64,000 nucleotides of DNA from Aquimarina sediminis. Lineage in GTDB: Bacteria; Bacteroidota; Bacteroidia; Flavobacteriales; Flavobacteriaceae. The stretch is taken from assembly GCF_002895435.1 (NCBI RefSeq), contig NZ_POYJ01000008.1, forward strand, positions 186,001 through 250,000. Direction: 5' to 3'. Below the pieces are notes generated by a model that was not told where the DNA came from, did no database searches, and worked only from the letters and a program-made list of their open reading frames with translations. Positions 9,373-18,735 of this stretch are shown here, piece after piece (the stretch's first letter is position 1; every line of letters starts with the position of its first letter). The position numbers and the translations under genes were made by a program.

Positions 9373-10983
9373 TTGAAAGATTCATTAGTCAATTTAGTAC
9401 AAACACTTCTCAACAAAAACAAAATTTCTTTTGATCAGGAAGAACTTGCATTTCAGATTCAAAGTCACCCTTCTTATCCTAGTTTACATTCGATAACAGG
9501 AGTGTTGGATCATTTTAATATAGAAAATATTGCCGCTCAGGTTCCTGTTGATAGTTCTACACTTGAGCAACTTCCTAACTGTTTTTTGGCACAGGTGAGT
9601 TCAAATAATGTAAAAAGTTTGGTGACTATTGAGAAAAAAGGGAAAAGCTATCTAGTATACGATTCAGAAAAGAAGAAGGAGAATACGTCAGAAAGTGAAT
9701 TTCTAAAAAAGTTCACAGGGGTTGTTGTGGCGGTTGAAAAGACTGATACTACTTTAATAGGATCAAAATCAAATAAAAACCGTCAATACATTGGATTTGG
9801 GTTGTTGGGAGTATTAACGATTTTTTTACTTTTAAGAAATACTGACTCTATATATAACACCACTTTTCTATTACTATCTATATTGGGATTAATAATAAGT
9901 GTCGCTATTGTAAAACAGGATTTGGGACTACAAACTTCTATAGGAGATGCTTTTTGTTCAGAAACTGATGATAAAAAAGATTGTGACGTAGTATTAAATT
10001 CAAAAGGAGCAAAAATTTTAGGAGGATACAAATTAAGTGATTTTAGTATTCTATTTTTTTCAATAATAACGGTTTTAACTCTAATTCAAATAACCAACCC
10101 TGTACTTTCTTATTCAATAAGTTTATTAGTAGTTCCAATAACTTTATATTCTCTGTACTACCAACATAATGTAGTGAAAAAATGGTGTTTATTGTGTTTG
10201 AGTATTGTTGGAGTGTTATGGTTACAGGCGCTAATATCTTTATTAGCGAACACTTATTTTATTAGTATTGAATTAACTGATATAGTTGTTTTGGGGGTAA
10301 TCGGAGTAAGTTCATTACTTGGATGGAGCTATATAAAACCAATCATTGCTGAGGTAAAAGATTTAAGGGAAGAGAAGATAGCAGGGGTTAAATTTAGAAG
10401 AAACTTTGCCTTGTTTGAAAGAATGCTTAATAAATCCCCTGGATTGGATACAAGAATTAATGAAAGTCAAGAAATTGTTTTAGGGAGTCTTACCTCAGAT
10501 CTAGAAATTGTTGTGATAACGAATCCATTTTGTGGTCACTGTAGACCAGTTCATAAGCATATTGAGGAAATCCTTAACCGATATGAAAATGATGTAAAAG
10601 TAATTATCCGTTTCAATGTTAATGCTCAAAATACACAAAGCGAAGTGGCTAGCATCACGAGTAGATTACTAGAGGTATACAACATCAAAGGAGAAAAAAA
10701 ATGCATGAAGGCTATGACAGATATTTACGGGGGAGAAAAACCAGATACTTGGTATAAGAAATGGGGGAATTGTCAAGAAAAAGAAAAGTACACCCTTGAA
10801 TTAAAGAAACAACATAATTGGTGTATGAAAAACGCTATCAATTTCACTCCAAAAGTATTGATTAACGGGCAATCGTTTCCAACAGAGTACAAGCTGTCAG
10901 ATTTGATTTTTTTTATCGAAGATTTGAAAGAAAGTATACGGTACTCAACGACTCCTGTAACCGAAGAGCAAGCTATATTATAA
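9373..10983 (+). CDS. C39-like / VKOR / thioredoxin fusion, predicted disulfide-forming enzyme for peptide export
   Basis: A 536-residue membrane protein in three parts. Residues 1-120 match a C39 peptidase fold (FQIQSHPSYPSLHSITGVL, LVYDSEKK, FLKKFTGVVVAVE) but lack the catalytic Cys and His. Residues about 135-325 are a VKOR domain with four or five hydrophobic helices, a loop Cys pair (AFCSE and DCDVV) and the redox motif WCLLC. Residues about 345-525 are a DsbA-like thioredoxin domain with PFCGHC. VKOR-thioredoxin fusions oxidise cysteines in exported proteins. The start is TTG at 9373; no in-frame ATG fits as well, and the C39-like fold needs this N-terminus. The two Cys-rich peptide genes directly downstream are the probable clients. 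Confidence 0.85.
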   Translation: MKDSLVNLVQTLLNKNKISFDQEELAFQIQSHPSYPSLHSITGVLDHFNIENIAAQVPVDSSTLEQLPNCFLAQVSSNNVKSLVTIEKKGKSYLVYDSEKKKENTSESEFLKKFTGVVVAVEKTDTTLIGSKSNKNRQYIGFGLLGVLTIFLLLRNTDSIYNTTFLLLSILGLIISVAIVKQDLGLQTSIGDAFCSETDDKKDCDVVLNSKGAKILGGYKLSDFSILFFSIITVLTLIQITNPVLSYSISLLVVPITLYSLYYQHNVVKKWCLLCLSIVGVLWLQALISLLANTYFISIELTDIVVLGVIGVSSLLGWSYIKPIIAEVKDLREEKIAGVKFRRNFALFERMLNKSPGLDTRINESQEIVLGSLTSDLEIVVITNPFCGHCRPVHKHIEEILNRYENDVKVIIRFNVNAQNTQSEVASITSRLLEVYNIKGEKKCMKAMTDIYGGEKPDTWYKKWGNCQEKEKYTLELKKQHNWCMKNAINFTPKVLINGQSFPTEYKLSDLIFFIEDLKESIRYSTTPVTEEQAIL

Positions 10984-11073
10984 AGAAATTAAACATATTC
11001 TCTCGCGAGGAATAGACACATTTGGTGAGTGTCTTAAAATGATCACCACAACAGTAATTTTAAAAATTAAAAC

Positions 11074-11253
11074 ATGAAAAAACAAATTTTGGATTTAGGA
11101 AAGGCTTTAAATAAAGCAGAACAAAAAACTATTAATGGTGGATACATGCCAGCTACTTGCGAAGAATTAGGATGGAATGAATACACTTGTAATTATGTAC
11201 AGATGCATAATGGTGGGATGAGTACTGATCCAAATTATGCTAAATGTTGTTAG
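11074..11253 (+). CDS. Double-glycine leader, Cys-rich bacteriocin/RiPP-like peptide 1
   Basis: A 59-residue peptide with ATG at 11074 and TAG at 11251. The leader begins MKKQILDLGKALNK and ends INGG at residues 20-23, a classical double-glycine cleavage site. The predicted mature part is 36 residues with four cysteines (28 or 29, 39, and a terminal CC) and many Gly, Asn and Tyr residues. The leader is nearly the same as that of the next peptide, while the mature parts are unrelated. This is the pattern of GG-leader peptides exported by C39-type transporters. No transporter is in the window. Function (toxin, signal or other) is unknown. It lies 90 bp after the VKOR fusion gene. Confidence 0.75.
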   Translation: MKKQILDLGKALNKAEQKTINGGYMPATCEELGWNEYTCNYVQMHNGGMSTDPNYAKCC

Positions 11254-11538
11254 ATATTAATTCATTCTAAAAGTGAATTTTAAACATTGGAAGAGTAGTA
11301 AACAGAGCAGAGTAAATTAAAGTCAGAAAAGGAAAGGTTCGTTGGTGAATTGTTATAAACATATCTACCTTCCTAATTGATGAACAGTACTCTCTTGTGT
11401 AATTATGAGATCCAATGTTATAAACTGTAAAAAGAAAAGGTGTAAAACTTTTTCTTGTAACAAAAAGACTCTCATGCAGAGTAGTTTTTATAAAAAAATC
11501 TAAAAATGTTCTTTAAAAAGAACTTTAAAAACTAAATC

Positions 11539-11757
11539 ATGAAAAAACAAATTTTAAACTTAGGGAAAACTTTAAGTAAGACTCAACAAAAAGAAATTTT
11601 TGGAGGAGGAATACCTATTACTCACGAGGGAGATCCTTGTTGGGGTGATAATGAAACAGGGAGTACACCATCTGGTTGTCCTTGTTCTCAAGGTTCTCAA
11701 TGTGCTTCGAGTACATGTTATTCTCCTGGTGCCGGAGCAGTATCAGTATGTTACTAA
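11539..11757 (+). CDS. Double-glycine leader, Cys-rich bacteriocin/RiPP-like peptide 2
   Basis: A 72-residue peptide. The leader MKKQILNLGKTLSK runs to a GGG at about 22-24, aligned with peptide 1's GG. The mature part of about 48 residues has six cysteines in the order C-x12-C-x-C-x5-C-x4-C-x9/10-C, a knot-like even number suited to three disulfide bonds. It ends in Cys-Tyr. It is preceded by a 285-bp gap without a gene and followed by a clear terminator at 11781. The pairing with an upstream VKOR-thioredoxin fusion suggests oxidative folding after export. No modification enzyme (LanB, LanM, radical SAM, YcaO) is nearby. Confidence 0.75.
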   Translation: MKKQILNLGKTLSKTQQKEIFGGGIPITHEGDPCWGDNETGSTPSGCPCSQGSQCASSTCYSPGAGAVSVCY

Positions 11758-11780
11758 TGTAATATAGTAACCAAAAAAAC

Positions 11781-11812
11781 AGGGGAAGGATCAATATCTT
11801 TCCCCTTTACTT
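11781..11812 (+). terminator. Terminator closing the peptide cassette
   Basis: An 11-bp stem with one mismatch pairs 11781-11791 (AGGGGAAGGAT) with 11796-11806 around a 4-base loop, followed by T-rich sequence. It ends the transcript 24 bases after peptide 2. Confidence 0.75.
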
Positions 11813-11929
11813 GTATGTAGAGTATTAGTCAGTGGTATGTAATAGGTTAGCTAATTCTTTTGCGAGTTAAAAAATATATTCAAATAAATCTTGGTTTAGT
11901 TTGTTATTTTTACATAAAAAATAAACTTT

Positions 11930-12679
11930 ATGTGGATCAAAAAACAAATCCCAAATATCATCACCCTCTTCAATCTTTTTTTTGGATGTATTGCAGTAAT
12001 TTTTGCTGTAAAAGGTAACTTGGAGTTAGCTGCATTATTTGTAGGATTGGGTATTTTTTTTGATTTTTTTGATGGCTTTGCCGCTAGAGTTTTAAATGCG
12101 CAAAGTGAATTAGGGCTGCAATTGGATTCATTAGCAGATATGGTAACAAGTGGAGTTGTACCAGGGATTGCGATGTATCAAATGCTTACGCAAGTTTTTG
12201 GAAATCCGTTTTATGCAGAAAGCACAACAGCTTCAGATTTATCTCTATTGGGGATTAATATGGGATACCTCTCTTTATTAGGACTTTTGATAACACTAGC
12301 TTCAGCATATAGACTGGCTAAGTTTAATATAGACACACGCCAAACGACGTCATTTATTGGATTACCTACTCCTGCAAATACTTTGTTGATTATGAGTTTG
12401 CCACTTATTCTCAAGTTTCAACAAGAGCCCTGGATAGTAGAGATTATTCTAAACAAATGGTTTTTGATTGGATTAACGCTGATTAGTTGTTATCTCCTTA
12501 ATGCCGAAATTCCTTTATTTGCCTTAAAATTTAAGACATGGGGCTTTGCAGAGAATAAGGTTAGGTATATCTTTCTACTTCTTGCAATAGTGCTAATTTT
12601 CTTATTGAAATTTTTGGCTATCCCCTGTATAATTTTACTTTATGTGTTTATGTCACTATTTTTTTCGAAGAAGGGATAA
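11930..12679 (+). CDS. pssA: CDP-diacylglycerol--serine O-phosphatidyltransferase
   Basis: A 249-residue integral membrane protein with about seven hydrophobic helices. The CDP-alcohol phosphotransferase motif DGxxARxxxxxxxxGxxxDxxxD is present around residues 48-70 (FFDGFAARVL then GLQLDSLADMV). The N-terminus KKQIPNIITLFNLFFGC is typical of type II PssA, which makes phosphatidylserine, the precursor of phosphatidylethanolamine, at the inner membrane. The ATG at 11930 is well placed. Only three bases separate its stop from the next start, so it probably leads the operon of envelope proteins to 16684. Confidence 0.93.
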   Translation: MWIKKQIPNIITLFNLFFGCIAVIFAVKGNLELAALFVGLGIFFDFFDGFAARVLNAQSELGLQLDSLADMVTSGVVPGIAMYQMLTQVFGNPFYAESTTASDLSLLGINMGYLSLLGLLITLASAYRLAKFNIDTRQTTSFIGLPTPANTLLIMSLPLILKFQQEPWIVEIILNKWFLIGLTLISCYLLNAEIPLFALKFKTWGFAENKVRYIFLLLAIVLIFLLKFLAIPCIILLYVFMSLFFSKKG

Positions 12680-12682
12680 TTC

Positions 12683-13252
12683 ATGACTATTGAGATTTTG
12701 CATAAAAAACTTGATAGAAATTTGTGCTATTTTTTAGTGCTAAATATCATAGTAATGCTATTTATATCCTGCTCAGACAAAAAAACTTCTCCAGAGCAAA
12801 TTAAAAGAGGGAGTTTTCTTCTTTCAAAACAAAACGATTCACTTCATTACTTATCTGTAAATAAAGTTGACACCGCTACTTGGTGGAAGTTACCTTATCC
12901 TGTATATGCGTTTCAGACAGGTGATATTAATAAAGATGGGGTAGAGGATGCACTTGTTGGAGTAGTTAAACAAACTCGTTTTCACCCTAAAAAAGCAAAA
13001 CGACTCTTTATTTTTAAAAATTATAAAGGACTGGTGCGTCCTCTTTGGTTAGGATCAAGACTGAGTCAGCCTTTAGTTGACTTTAGATTTAAAAAAACAG
13101 AAAAACAAACCAGGATAAGAAGCGTTGAAAAAGAAAAGAGTGGTAAATATTTAGTAGCAGAATACAAATGGCGTAAGTTTGGACTGGAGTTTACAAGGTA
13201 TTTAAAAAGAGAGATAGATAGCATTGCGGCTTTATCACTATTAGAAAATTAA
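12683..13252 (+). CDS. Putative lipoprotein with EF-hand-like FG-GAP motif
   Basis: A 189-residue protein. The N-terminal hydrophobic segment (YFLVLNIIVMLFISCSDKK) ends in a lipobox-like LFISC, so it is probably a lipoprotein. Around residues 76-90, TGDINKDGVEDALVG matches the Ca-binding DxNxDGxxD pattern found in FG-GAP or dockerin-like repeats; only one such unit is present. The rest is basic and unrecognised. It sits three bases after pssA and 20 bases before the YARHG-DUF3160 gene, implying one operon. I do not know its function. Confidence 0.7.
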   Translation: MTIEILHKKLDRNLCYFLVLNIIVMLFISCSDKKTSPEQIKRGSFLLSKQNDSLHYLSVNKVDTATWWKLPYPVYAFQTGDINKDGVEDALVGVVKQTRFHPKKAKRLFIFKNYKGLVRPLWLGSRLSQPLVDFRFKKTEKQTRIRSVEKEKSGKYLVAEYKWRKFGLEFTRYLKREIDSIAALSLLEN

Positions 13253-13272
13253 TCAACTGATAACAAAGTATT

Positions 13273-15729
13273 ATGAAAAAACTGATTTTAGTATTTATTT
13301 CTTTAATGCTACTAAGTTGTGGTAACAGTAAGAAATCTGAAGAAAAAGAACGTGATAATAAAGCTGATGATGATGTAGTAGAGCTTGAAAAAGCAGATAA
13401 AGAACGGGTTAATCCTTTGATTGCTAATAAACAACTGGATGTAGAACTGTTAAATGGTAATATAGATTTAGGAATGGATGTTTCAAGTCTTAGCCTGTCT
13501 GATCTTAGAATTTTACGTAATGCATTTGCTGCAAAACAAGGGTATTGTTTTATGAAAGCAGATCTTAGAGCAATTTTTAGTACCACTAGCTGGTATGATA
13601 AAAAAATGGAAGATAGATATTGGAAAGAAGAAGAAGGATCAATTTCTCCTATAGTATATACCAAAGAAGAACAAAAGTTTATTGAAAAGTTAAAGAATAG
13701 AGAGAATGAATTGAAATTACAAAATTTTATAAAGAATGCCGGTCGTAAGTCGATAAACGTGGATAATGTAGTAAACCTTTTTCAGATGGAAGAGGCTCCC
13801 GTAGAACTGATGGCAATGTTAAAGAAGAATGGATTTGCAATAGTTCCTAATGATAATATTCAGTTATTTCATGTATATGAACAAAATGACTATCAGCAGT
13901 TTCCTAATTTTGTAACTACCGATATGTATATGCAATTGTTTCATATGTATTTTGGATATATTCTTAGAACTGTTGAAGAGAAGGAGTTTATTCCGTTAGT
14001 CTCTCAGATATGTACATCAATGATGGAGGATATGAAGAGTATAGAAGCGGCAGCACAGGAAGCGTCTATTAAAGAATTAGCAACTTATAATTTTACTTAT
14101 TATGCAATTGCTTATACAATTTTAACTGATAAAACAGTAGAAGTTCCTGGAGTTTTTAAGAATCAATATCAGGAAGAATTAGAAAATATAAATACTGCCC
14201 AAGATGATTTTTCGGCTTTTTTGGACTATAAAGATGTAAGGTTCCCATATAGCCTTTTTAAACCCAGAGGACATTACACAAGAACAGATAGCTTGAAGCG
14301 CTATTTCAAATCTATGATGTGGTTACAAACTGCTCCTTTTTGTTTGGATAATGATACTCATTTAAAAAGAGCAGCTCTAAGTGCTGCAACTTTGGTTAAT
14401 AGTCCTAATTATGGTGAAGAAACTTTAAAAAAATACAATGCCATTATGGAACCTATAAACTTTATTATAGGTCTTCCTGATAATGTGTCATTTTTAAATT
14501 TGGTTGAAATTATTAAAAAAGATAAGGTAGAATTAGATGATCTTCTTACAAATAAAGAATCTTTAGAAAAGTTTAGAAAAGAAGTTAAAAAAATAGCAGA
14601 TAATCAGAATGCTATAAAAGCCAAGGAAGCTTCAACTTGTGTAGATAAGATTAACTTTATTCCTCAACGATATTTATCAGATAACGAAATTTTACAGGAG
14701 CTCGTTGATGTTAAGAGCGAAGTAACAAAGAGAGGATATCCCAAAGGGCTTGATGTAATGGCTGCTTTTGGTAGTGTTTCTGCAGAAAATATTTTAATTA
14801 ATGAATTGAAGGAAGATGAGAACTGGAGTGAGTACCCTACAATATTAGGCTCCATGAAAAATAAAATGAAAGAATTAGATTGGAGCTCAACAGTGTATAA
14901 TAAATGGATAGAAGGACTCTTGCAATTACAAAAGCCAAATAAGGATTACCCCTATTTTATGCAGACACCGCAATGGGCAAAAAAGGATTTAAATGCATCA
15001 TTAGCCTCTTGGGCAGAGTTAAAGCATGATGCTATCCTCTATGCAGAACAACCTATGGCGGCAGAATGCGGAGACGGGGGACCACCAAGTCCATATACAG
15101 TAGGATATGTTGAGCCAAATATAGGATATTGGAACTCTGTCATAGAATTGATCGATTTAACTCAAGAGGTTTTACAAAAAAATAATCTTATTAATTCTGA
15201 TATCTCTCGTATAACATCTAGTATGAGAGAAAATGCAGAATTTTTGCTTTCTGCCAGCAAAAAAGAACTTTCGGGAGAAAAACTCTCTGAGAAAGAATAT
15301 GCCCAGATTGAACTTATTGGAAGTACATTCGAATGGTTAACACTTGATGTGGTAACCGTAGAAGGGCAACGAGCAGATAGCTGGGATAATGTAAAAGGAC
15401 CTGATAAATCTGTTGCCGTGGTGGCTGATATCTATACCGCAAACGGAAGTAATAACCCTGATAAAGGAATTTTGCATGTTGCTACAGGAAATGTAAATGA
15501 TATTTATGTTATTGTAGAGATCGAAGGATACCTATATCTTACCAAAGGAGCTGTGTTTGGCTATCATGAATTTCATGTCCCACTAGATAATCGATTGACA
15601 GACGAAGAGTGGCAAGAAATGCTAGAAAAAAATCAAGCCCCAGAAATGCCAGCTTGGATTAAAGAGATTATAGTTCCTATTGATTCTCCAAAACCTAATG
15701 AAAAAATATTTTATAGTTCGGGATGCTAA
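13273..15729 (+). CDS. YARHG and DUF3160 domain lipoprotein
   Basis: An 818-residue lipoprotein with lipobox LMLLSCGN near residue 16, then an acidic/Lys-rich linker. Residues about 70-115 are a YARHG domain: LSLSDLRILRNAFAAKQGYCF followed by DLRAIFSTTSWYDKK, with RNAFAAKQG in place of the usual RNxxYARHG. The large remainder (about 160-800) matches the DUF3160 family of Bacteroidota and archaea, with FPNFVTTDMYMQLFHMYFGYI and RADSWDNVKGPDKSVAVVADI. Function is unknown; the fusion is known in the phylum. The 3' end overlaps the next gene, showing translational coupling. Confidence 0.85.
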   Translation: MKKLILVFISLMLLSCGNSKKSEEKERDNKADDDVVELEKADKERVNPLIANKQLDVELLNGNIDLGMDVSSLSLSDLRILRNAFAAKQGYCFMKADLRAIFSTTSWYDKKMEDRYWKEEEGSISPIVYTKEEQKFIEKLKNRENELKLQNFIKNAGRKSINVDNVVNLFQMEEAPVELMAMLKKNGFAIVPNDNIQLFHVYEQNDYQQFPNFVTTDMYMQLFHMYFGYILRTVEEKEFIPLVSQICTSMMEDMKSIEAAAQEASIKELATYNFTYYAIAYTILTDKTVEVPGVFKNQYQEELENINTAQDDFSAFLDYKDVRFPYSLFKPRGHYTRTDSLKRYFKSMMWLQTAPFCLDNDTHLKRAALSAATLVNSPNYGEETLKKYNAIMEPINFIIGLPDNVSFLNLVEIIKKDKVELDDLLTNKESLEKFRKEVKKIADNQNAIKAKEASTCVDKINFIPQRYLSDNEILQELVDVKSEVTKRGYPKGLDVMAAFGSVSAENILINELKEDENWSEYPTILGSMKNKMKELDWSSTVYNKWIEGLLQLQKPNKDYPYFMQTPQWAKKDLNASLASWAELKHDAILYAEQPMAAECGDGGPPSPYTVGYVEPNIGYWNSVIELIDLTQEVLQKNNLINSDISRITSSMRENAEFLLSASKKELSGEKLSEKEYAQIELIGSTFEWLTLDVVTVEGQRADSWDNVKGPDKSVAVVADIYTANGSNNPDKGILHVATGNVNDIYVIVEIEGYLYLTKGAVFGYHEFHVPLDNRLTDEEWQEMLEKNQAPEMPAWIKEIIVPIDSPKPNEKIFYSSGC

Positions 15730-16684
15730 AAAGAAGGTATCGATAAATATACAGAGGGTACTGCTTTGTATGCCGTTTCTTATACTATTTTTTGGTGGAT
15801 TGATTGTGTTTTCTTGCAATACTGCCCCAAAAAAAGAATTAGAAACGGTAAAAATCATTTTTACCGGAGATTTACTTCTCGATAGAGGAGTTAGAGAGAG
15901 AATAGAGCACTTAGGAATTGATAATTTATTCGATGCGACTATAGATTCTGTTTTTTTAGAAAGTGATATTATAATCGCTAATCTGGAATGCCCGGCAACC
16001 AAAATTATGGAACCTATTAATAAGCAGTTTATTTTTAGAGCAGAACCTGAGTGGTTATCAGGTTTGAAAGAACATAAGATTACCCACCTGAACATGGCAA
16101 ATAATCATGCAATGGATCAAGGAAGAAAAGGGTTGGTTGATACAGAAAAGAACATTCTAAACAATGGTTTGATTCCTCTAGGGTATGGAACGAATTTAGA
16201 GAAAGCCTGTAAAGCACAATTAATCACTGATTCTCCAAGAAAAATTTATGTATTATCATCACTTCAAGTACCGTCAGAGAATTGGCCATTTTTAGAGAAT
16301 AAGCCTTGTGTATGTGAAGAGTCGTTTGATGAAATAGCTATACGAATAAAGAAACTGAAAAAAATAGAGCCTAACTCTGTGGTGATTATTCAATTGCATT
16401 GGGGAGCAGAACACACTACAACTCCTTTAACTATCCAAAAACAACAGGCTCGAAAATTAATCGATTCGGGAGCAGATGCTATTATTGGGCATCATAGCCA
16501 TACTATCCAATCGATAGAAACTTACAATGAAAAACAAATCTACTATAGTTTAGGGAATTTTATTTTTGATCAATCTAATCCTATTAACTCAAAGGGTTTA
16601 ATGGTAGAGATGGTGATAAGTGAGTCAAAAACAGTATTTAATGACATCACATTTGATATTGAAAAATGTGTACCTAAACTATAG
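15698..16684 (+). CDS. CapA/PgsA-like metallophosphoesterase-fold protein
   Basis: A 328-residue protein (from ATG 15698) of the CapA (poly-gamma-glutamate capsule) superfamily. It has FTGDLLLDRGV, SDIIIANLECPA, NMANNHAMDQGR, VVIIQLHWGAEH, ADAIIGHHSHTIQ and YSLGNFIFDQ. These are the metal-binding blocks of the family, with the fold of calcineurin-like phosphoesterases. An N-terminal anchor with FSC at its end may be a lipobox. The start overlaps the DUF3160 gene by 32 bases; TTG 15680 and ATG 15770 are alternatives, the last giving a minimal signal peptide. True capsule genes (capB/C) are absent, so it probably acts on envelope material rather than polyglutamate. Confidence 0.85.
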   Translation: MKKYFIVRDAKKKVSINIQRVLLCMPFLILFFGGLIVFSCNTAPKKELETVKIIFTGDLLLDRGVRERIEHLGIDNLFDATIDSVFLESDIIIANLECPATKIMEPINKQFIFRAEPEWLSGLKEHKITHLNMANNHAMDQGRKGLVDTEKNILNNGLIPLGYGTNLEKACKAQLITDSPRKIYVLSSLQVPSENWPFLENKPCVCEESFDEIAIRIKKLKKIEPNSVVIIQLHWGAEHTTTPLTIQKQQARKLIDSGADAIIGHHSHTIQSIETYNEKQIYYSLGNFIFDQSNPINSKGLMVEMVISESKTVFNDITFDIEKCVPKL

Positions 16685-16728
16685 TGCAGCGTTTAAGACA
16701 ACAACAGTTTTTTACAAAAGCACTATAA

Positions 16729-17469
16729 TTAGAAGTTTAATTTCTTTTTTCGTAATTCAAAATTTTGACCTAGATAAACTTTACGTACCATTTCATCTTC
16801 CGCCAGTTCCTCTGGGATACCCGCTTTAAGAATACTACCTTCAAACATTAAATAAGTTCTGTCCGTAATTGCCAAGGTTTCTTGTACATTGTGGTCAGTA
16901 ATAAGGATACCTATATTTTTATTTTTGAGTTGAGCAACGATACGTTGTATATCTTCTACCGCTACAGGATCTACTCCCGCAAATGGCTCGTCAAGAAGTA
17001 TAAAATTAGGGTCAGTAGCTAAGGCCCTTGCAATTTCTGTACGTCTTCGTTCACCACCACTTAGTAAGTCACCTCTGTTTTTGCGAATATGACCTAGACC
17101 AAACTCTTCTATAAGAGCTTCCATCTTATGTAACTGCTCTTTTTTAGAAAGTTTTGTAAGTTGTAAAACACTTAAGATGTTATCTTCGATGCTTAGTTTT
17201 CTAAAAACAGATGCTTCCTGAGCCAAATAACCAATACCGTTTTGTGCTCTTTTATACATCGGGTATTTGGTAATATCTGTGTTTTCTAAAGTAATTTTTC
17301 CTCCATTTGGTTTAACTAAACCAACGATCATATAGAAAGAAGTCGTCTTACCAGCTCCATTTGGACCCAAAAGCCCAACAATTTCTCCCTGATTTACTTC
17401 TAGAGAAATTCCTTTTACTACTTTTCTGCCTTTATATGATTTTATAAGATTATCTGCTTTTAATTTCAT
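16729..17469 (-). CDS. lptB: LPS export ABC transporter ATP-binding protein
   Basis: A 246-residue cytoplasmic ATPase of the Lpt system, which moves LPS from inner to outer membrane. Walker A is [10 protein letters not shown]-loop [13 protein letters not shown], signature [16 protein letters not shown], Walker [14 protein letters not shown] and switch His in [10 protein letters not shown]. The EASVFRKL and FAGVDP stretches are diagnostic for LptB. It is the last gene of a minus-strand group with kdsD, tatC and an AhpD-like gene. With kdsD, which makes a Kdo precursor, it is linked to LPS biogenesis. Confidence 0.95.
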   Translation of the reverse strand: MKLKADNLIKSYKGRKVVKGISLEVNQGEIVGLLGPNGAGKTTSFYMIVGLVKPNGGKITLENTDITKYPMYKRAQNGIGYLAQEASVFRKLSIEDNILSVLQLTKLSKKEQLHKMEALIEEFGLGHIRKNRGDLLSGGERRRTEIARALATDPNFILLDEPFAGVDPVAVEDIQRIVAQLKNKNIGILITDHNVQETLAITDRTYLMFEGSILKAGIPEELAEDEMVRKVYLGQNFELRKKKLNF

Positions 17470-17535
17470 GCTAGAATGACTTCTTTATAATAGAGGTGTT
17501 GCTATAATTTAGCTGGTAAATTTACATTATTCTTT

Positions 17536-17901
17536 TTAACCGTAATAGCTTTGCGAAGCTTTTGCTTCAAGAGCATCCCAAAATTCATAAGCTTTACGCA
17601 AATGGGGAATAACAATTGTTCCTCCAACAAGGGTTGCGATGCTAAGAGACTCCACAACCTCTTCTTTGGTTAGTCCTTCTTTATGACAAGTCTCGAGATG
17701 GTAACGAACACAATCGTCACAGCGAAGCACAATAGAAGCTACTAATCCCAATAGCTCTTTGGTTTTTACGTTTAGAGCACCCTCTGTATAGGCATTAGTA
17801 TCTAGATTAAAGATTCTTTTTATTATTTTATTATTATCCTCAAGGATTCGAGAATTCATTTTTTCTCTATATGCATTAAAATCATCTACTATATCACTCA
17901 T
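17536..17901 (-). CDS. Carboxymuconolactone decarboxylase/AhpD-like protein
   Basis: A 121-residue protein of the CMD/AhpD fold. The core is VASIVLRCDDCVRYHLETCHKEG, with the CxxC-x3-His redox motif (CDDCVRYH), followed by helix EEVVESLSIATLVGGTIVIPHLRKA. The family includes alkylhydroperoxidase-like antioxidant proteins; the CxxC suggests peroxidase or disulfide activity, not decarboxylation. Its ATG abuts the tatC stop with no gap (17901/17902), so the two are co-transcribed. The substrate is unknown. Confidence 0.88.
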   Translation of the reverse strand: MSDIVDDFNAYREKMNSRILEDNNKIIKRIFNLDTNAYTEGALNVKTKELLGLVASIVLRCDDCVRYHLETCHKEGLTKEEVVESLSIATLVGGTIVIPHLRKAYEFWDALEAKASQSYYG

Positions 17902-18735
17902 TTAGGTCGTTTTTTGAAGTTTTTTATTTGCTTTTTTAATCACTGCTTTAGAAATAAAAATACTGATTTCGTATAAAATTAAAACAGGAATTGCGACAAT
18001 AACCTGACTTGCAATATCAGGAGGTGTGATTATTGCAGAAAGTATTAGCACGATTACCAACGCAAATTTTCGGTATTTTCTTAAAAATTCAGGAGTGACT
18101 AACCCAATCTTGGTTAAGAAAAACATAATTACTGGTAATTCAAATATTAACCCACAGGCGATAACAGATGCTCTTACTAGTGCGATATAACTGTCAATAT
18201 CAAATTCATTAAGAACTTCTTTGCTTACTTGGTAGCCTCCTAAAAAGTTGATTGATAATGGGGTGATCACATAATATCCAAAAAGGACCCCTAGAAAAAA
18301 AAGCAAAGAGCAAATAATAATAAAACCTTTAGAATATTTTTTCTCATTTGCATGCATGGCTGGGGCAACAAATTTCCAAAATTCATATATAACATACGGA
18401 AATGCAAAAATAAATCCAGCCGTTATCGATGTCCAGATATGAACAGAAAATTGCCCGGCTACTTTTCTACTTTGAACACTAAAAGGTAATTCTTTGAAGC
18501 ATAGACTTTCGTCTAATCCCAGGAGTTTAGACAAGTTGCATAATCCTTTATATGTTGGAAAGTCTGGTTTTTTTGGACCAAATATAATTACATCAAAAAT
18601 AAACTCTTTGGCAACAAAGGCTATAACTCCTGCTATAAGTACGGCTACAGTTGCTCGAATCAGGTGCCATCGTAATTCTTCTAGATGATCTAGAAAAGAC
18701 ATGGATTGAGGATCGTTGGTGCTATTTTTTGCCAT
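17902..18735 (-). CDS. tatC: Twin-arginine translocase subunit TatC
   Basis: A 277-residue inner-membrane protein with six hydrophobic segments. The N-terminus carries MSFLDHLEELRWHLIRATVAV, the TatC signature that binds twin-arginine signal peptides. FAFPYVIYEFWKFVAPAMHANEKKY and FELPVIMFFLTKIGLVTPEFLRKYRKF are also family blocks. The 18735 boundary base is shared with the kdsD stop region, consistent with tight coupling. A long soluble loop (about 50-85, with four cysteines nearby) is common in Bacteroidota TatC. Confidence 0.96.
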   Translation of the reverse strand: MAKNSTNDPQSMSFLDHLEELRWHLIRATVAVLIAGVIAFVAKEFIFDVIIFGPKKPDFPTYKGLCNLSKLLGLDESLCFKELPFSVQSRKVAGQFSVHIWTSITAGFIFAFPYVIYEFWKFVAPAMHANEKKYSKGFIIICSLLFFLGVLFGYYVITPLSINFLGGYQVSKEVLNEFDIDSYIALVRASVIACGLIFELPVIMFFLTKIGLVTPEFLRKYRKFALVIVLILSAIITPPDIASQVIVAIPVLILYEISIFISKAVIKKANKKLQKTT

